Source: an uncultured Oscillospiraceae bacterium
Lineage (GTDB): Bacteria; Bacillota; Clostridia; Oscillospirales; Oscillospiraceae
Length of the DNA: 16,560 nt
Reading direction: 5' to 3'
Assembly: GCA_910588045.1 (NCBI GenBank)
Contig: CAJUPS010000073.1
Location: forward strand, 1 to 16,560
This document shows positions 15,793 through 16,560 of the stretch, in pieces. The translations under genes were made by a program, and so were the position numbers. Within the stretch, counting starts at the first letter, position 1. Every line of letters begins with the position of its first letter. The notes below the pieces were generated by a model. It was not told where the DNA came from and made no database searches. It saw only the letters and a list, made by a program, of their open reading frames with translations.

Positions 15793-15883
15793 CGGGTTTG
15801 GCAGAGGTCCCCTTGCGGGGTACGATACCTTAGTCCCCATGACTTTGCTGTCCCACAGTTTCCCGTGGTTTGCCAAAACGGGT
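15791..15883 (-). ncRNA. First c-di-GMP-I (GEMM)-like riboswitch aptamer
   Basis: On the minus strand the core reads GGCAAACC (15874-15867), a 6-bp hairpin CCACGG/CTGTGG capped by GAAA (15862-15859), GGGACAGCAAAGTC (15854-15841), then GGGGACTAAGG. P3 uses AGGT/ACCT and CCCC-GCAA-GGGG (15820-15809) and is followed by TGCCA (15803-15799). This closely follows the c-di-GMP-I pattern GGCAAACC, GAAA, GGGACGCAAAGCC, CUAA, GCCA, with one extra A before GCAAAG. The internal helix GGC/GTC is preserved by a G-U pair. The base I align with the ligand-selecting G20 of the Vibrio Vc2 aptamer is G, which favours c-di-GMP over cGAMP. P1 is less clear (GTTT with AAAC). Confidence 0.7.
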
Positions 15884-16056
15884 GTTGCTGTGCTGGGTCA
15901 GTTTGCGGACATTGCGGTCCGTGGCCCGCCCCGATGTGCCCCCGGGGCCGCCTGCTCCATGGGCATCCCTCCTCTTCTGCTTTATCGTCGGACTCCGTTG
16001 GGACGCATATACCACCTGACCCGCCCCGAGGATGCGGCGGAAACAGGAGTATACCC
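15884..16056 (-). other. Upstream part of the adhesin leader region, no recognised element
   Basis: Between the AP2 stop and the first aptamer I see only short hairpins, for example CGGAC-CGCAAT-GTCCG (15921-15906), and the possible leader ORF. No convincing sigma-A promoter or intrinsic terminator is visible on the minus strand; the best -10-like string, TGGTATATG near 16010, has no -35. The adhesin could therefore be transcribed from an atypical promoter here or by read-through from the AP2 gene. Confidence 0.4.
15898..15960 (-). CDS. Possible 20-residue leader ORF upstream of the aptamers
   Basis: An ATG at 15960 with AGGAGG at 15968-15973 (7-nt spacing) opens a 20-codon frame rich in Ala, Gly, Pro and Arg, ending in TGA just before the first aptamer-like fold. 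Nothing in the peptide suggests a function and there is no family to compare. The good ribosome site is the only support, so it may be a chance frame within leader RNA. Confidence 0.2.
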   Translation of the reverse strand: MEQAAPGAHRGGPRTAMSAN

Positions 16057-16518
16057 TTATTGGTTTGCGGCCTGCTCAAACTCCGCCAGGAAGGGGGCGA
16101 ACAGCTCCTCCTCCGCCTTTTTCCGGGCCCGGACGGCATCCTCAAACAGCTTGTAGCACCCGAGATAGTGCCGCTTGCCCTTAAAACAGATGCTCGCCCG
16201 CCAGGAGCGCTTCCTGACCAGCCACTCCACCCCGGGGACGCCGCTGGTGTTGTTGCAACGCTTTGTACTGGCGCGGATCATCTCCACGCAGGTGCCGTCC
16301 ACGTAGGTCAGGCGGCTCTCGATGCCCTCGTCATGGGCGCAGCCGCAGCTGATGGTCCGTCCATCCCGGAGGCGGCTGGTCTTGACGACGGCCTCGTTCC
16401 CGCAGTCGCAGCGGCAGAGCCAGGCGGTGCGGGACCCGATATTCTCCGCCGGGGCCAGGACGGTGAGTTTCCCGAACCGCTGTCCGGTCAGATCGAGCTT
16501 TTTCCTGGAGTAGCACAC
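16057..16518 (-). CDS. Small Cys-cluster/AP2-type DNA-binding protein
   Basis: A 153-residue protein, probably DNA-binding. Residues 8-60 (LDLTGQRFGKLTVL, W33, CRCDCG at 35-40, SCGC at 57-60) form the short Cys-rich module common in phage and mobile-element-associated AP2 or HNH-type proteins of Bacillota. Residues 92-140 (SGVPGVEW, W, ASICFKGKRHYLGCY, EDAVRAR) match an AP2 domain. No HNH or integrase catalytic motif is present, so a regulator or small accessory DNA binder is more likely than a nuclease. I favour the GTG at 16518 because GGAGG (16529-16533) lies 10 nt upstream. An in-frame ATG at 16554 would add 12 residues; its ribosome site would be outside the window. It is on the same strand as the adhesin, 468 nt upstream of it, with no clear terminator between. 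Confidence 0.84.
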   Translation of the reverse strand: MCYSRKKLDLTGQRFGKLTVLAPAENIGSRTAWLCRCDCGNEAVVKTSRLRDGRTISCGCAHDEGIESRLTYVDGTCVEMIRASTKRCNNTSGVPGVEWLVRKRSWRASICFKGKRHYLGCYKLFEDAVRARKKAEEELFAPFLAEFEQAANQ

Positions 16519-16540
16519 GTTTCCCACACCTCCGATTGTT

Positions 16541-16560
16541 GACAAAATTTTCATTTTGTC
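16541..16560. promoter_or_regulatory. 8-bp inverted repeat at the 5' end of the AP2 gene (candidate operator)
   Basis: GACAAAAT (16541-16548) and ATTTTGTC (16553-16560) are perfect complements around TTTC. The element is AT-rich in otherwise GC-rich DNA and lies just upstream of the AP2 gene's ribosome site. It may continue beyond the window edge. It could be an autoregulatory site, but no binding factor is known. Confidence 0.4.

Noticed and set aside
16021..16041. Possible terminator after the AP2 gene (CCGCC...GGCGG)
   Set aside because: The stem is short and no T-run follows on the minus strand, so I do not call it a terminator.
15585..16145. 186-codon minus-strand frame, and overlapping short plus frames, in the adhesin leader
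   Set aside because: The region is explained by RNA structure. The translations are Arg/Pro/Ser-rich without any family, overlap the AP2 gene, and lack suitable starts.

Overview
The window looks like chromosomal DNA from a GC-rich gut-type Clostridia bacterium (Bacillota; Oscillospiraceae/Flavonifractor-like is my best guess). The reasons are strong AGGAGG-type ribosome binding sites, an SLH-anchored giant surface protein, a Rieske-tailed FAD oxidoreductase of the clostridial type, a PreP-like M16 peptidase, and high GC with GC-rich third codon positions. The genus is inference only. No tRNA, rRNA, CRISPR array, IS element or prophage module was seen.

Left part (1-6742). The 5' two thirds of ileS lies on the minus strand and runs off the left edge. 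It is divergent from a three-gene plus-strand cluster: a Gfo/Idh/MocA oxidoreductase, a 972-residue M16 zinc peptidase, and a small MazG-like nucleotide pyrophosphohydrolase. Both divergent promoters are readable, and a perfect 9-bp inverted repeat sits between them. The cluster ends at a strong hairpin (6712-6739) shared with the convergent gene that follows.

Middle part (6754-8805). A minus-strand SLOG/DUF1273-type nucleotide-binding-fold protein has a near-consensus promoter. It is divergent from an FAD-dependent oxidoreductase with a C-terminal Rieske [2Fe-2S] domain. The start codon of the latter lies inside a perfect 11-bp inverted repeat, with its ribosome binding site in the loop. A GC-rich hairpin follows the gene.

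Right part (8836-16560). A giant minus-strand gene encodes a 2250-residue secreted protein. In order it has a signal peptide, a C-type-lectin-like domain with EPN and WND motifs, Ig-like/DUF11/MucBP-like stalk domains including a duplicated ~225-residue module, an acidic linker, a Thr-Pro linker and three SLH domains. It is probably a cell-wall-bound adhesin.

Its 468-nt upstream region is the most interesting part of the window. On the same strand it contains two consecutive RNA folds that each resemble the c-di-GMP-I (GEMM) riboswitch aptamer: a GGC...GCAAAG internal helix, a GAAA-capped hairpin, a CUAA motif and a distal GCCA. A terminator-like hairpin follows just before the adhesin's ribosome binding site. 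This suggests c-di-GMP control of a lectin-type adhesin through tandem riboswitches. Further upstream, at the right edge, is a small Cys-cluster/AP2-type DNA-binding protein gene on the same strand.
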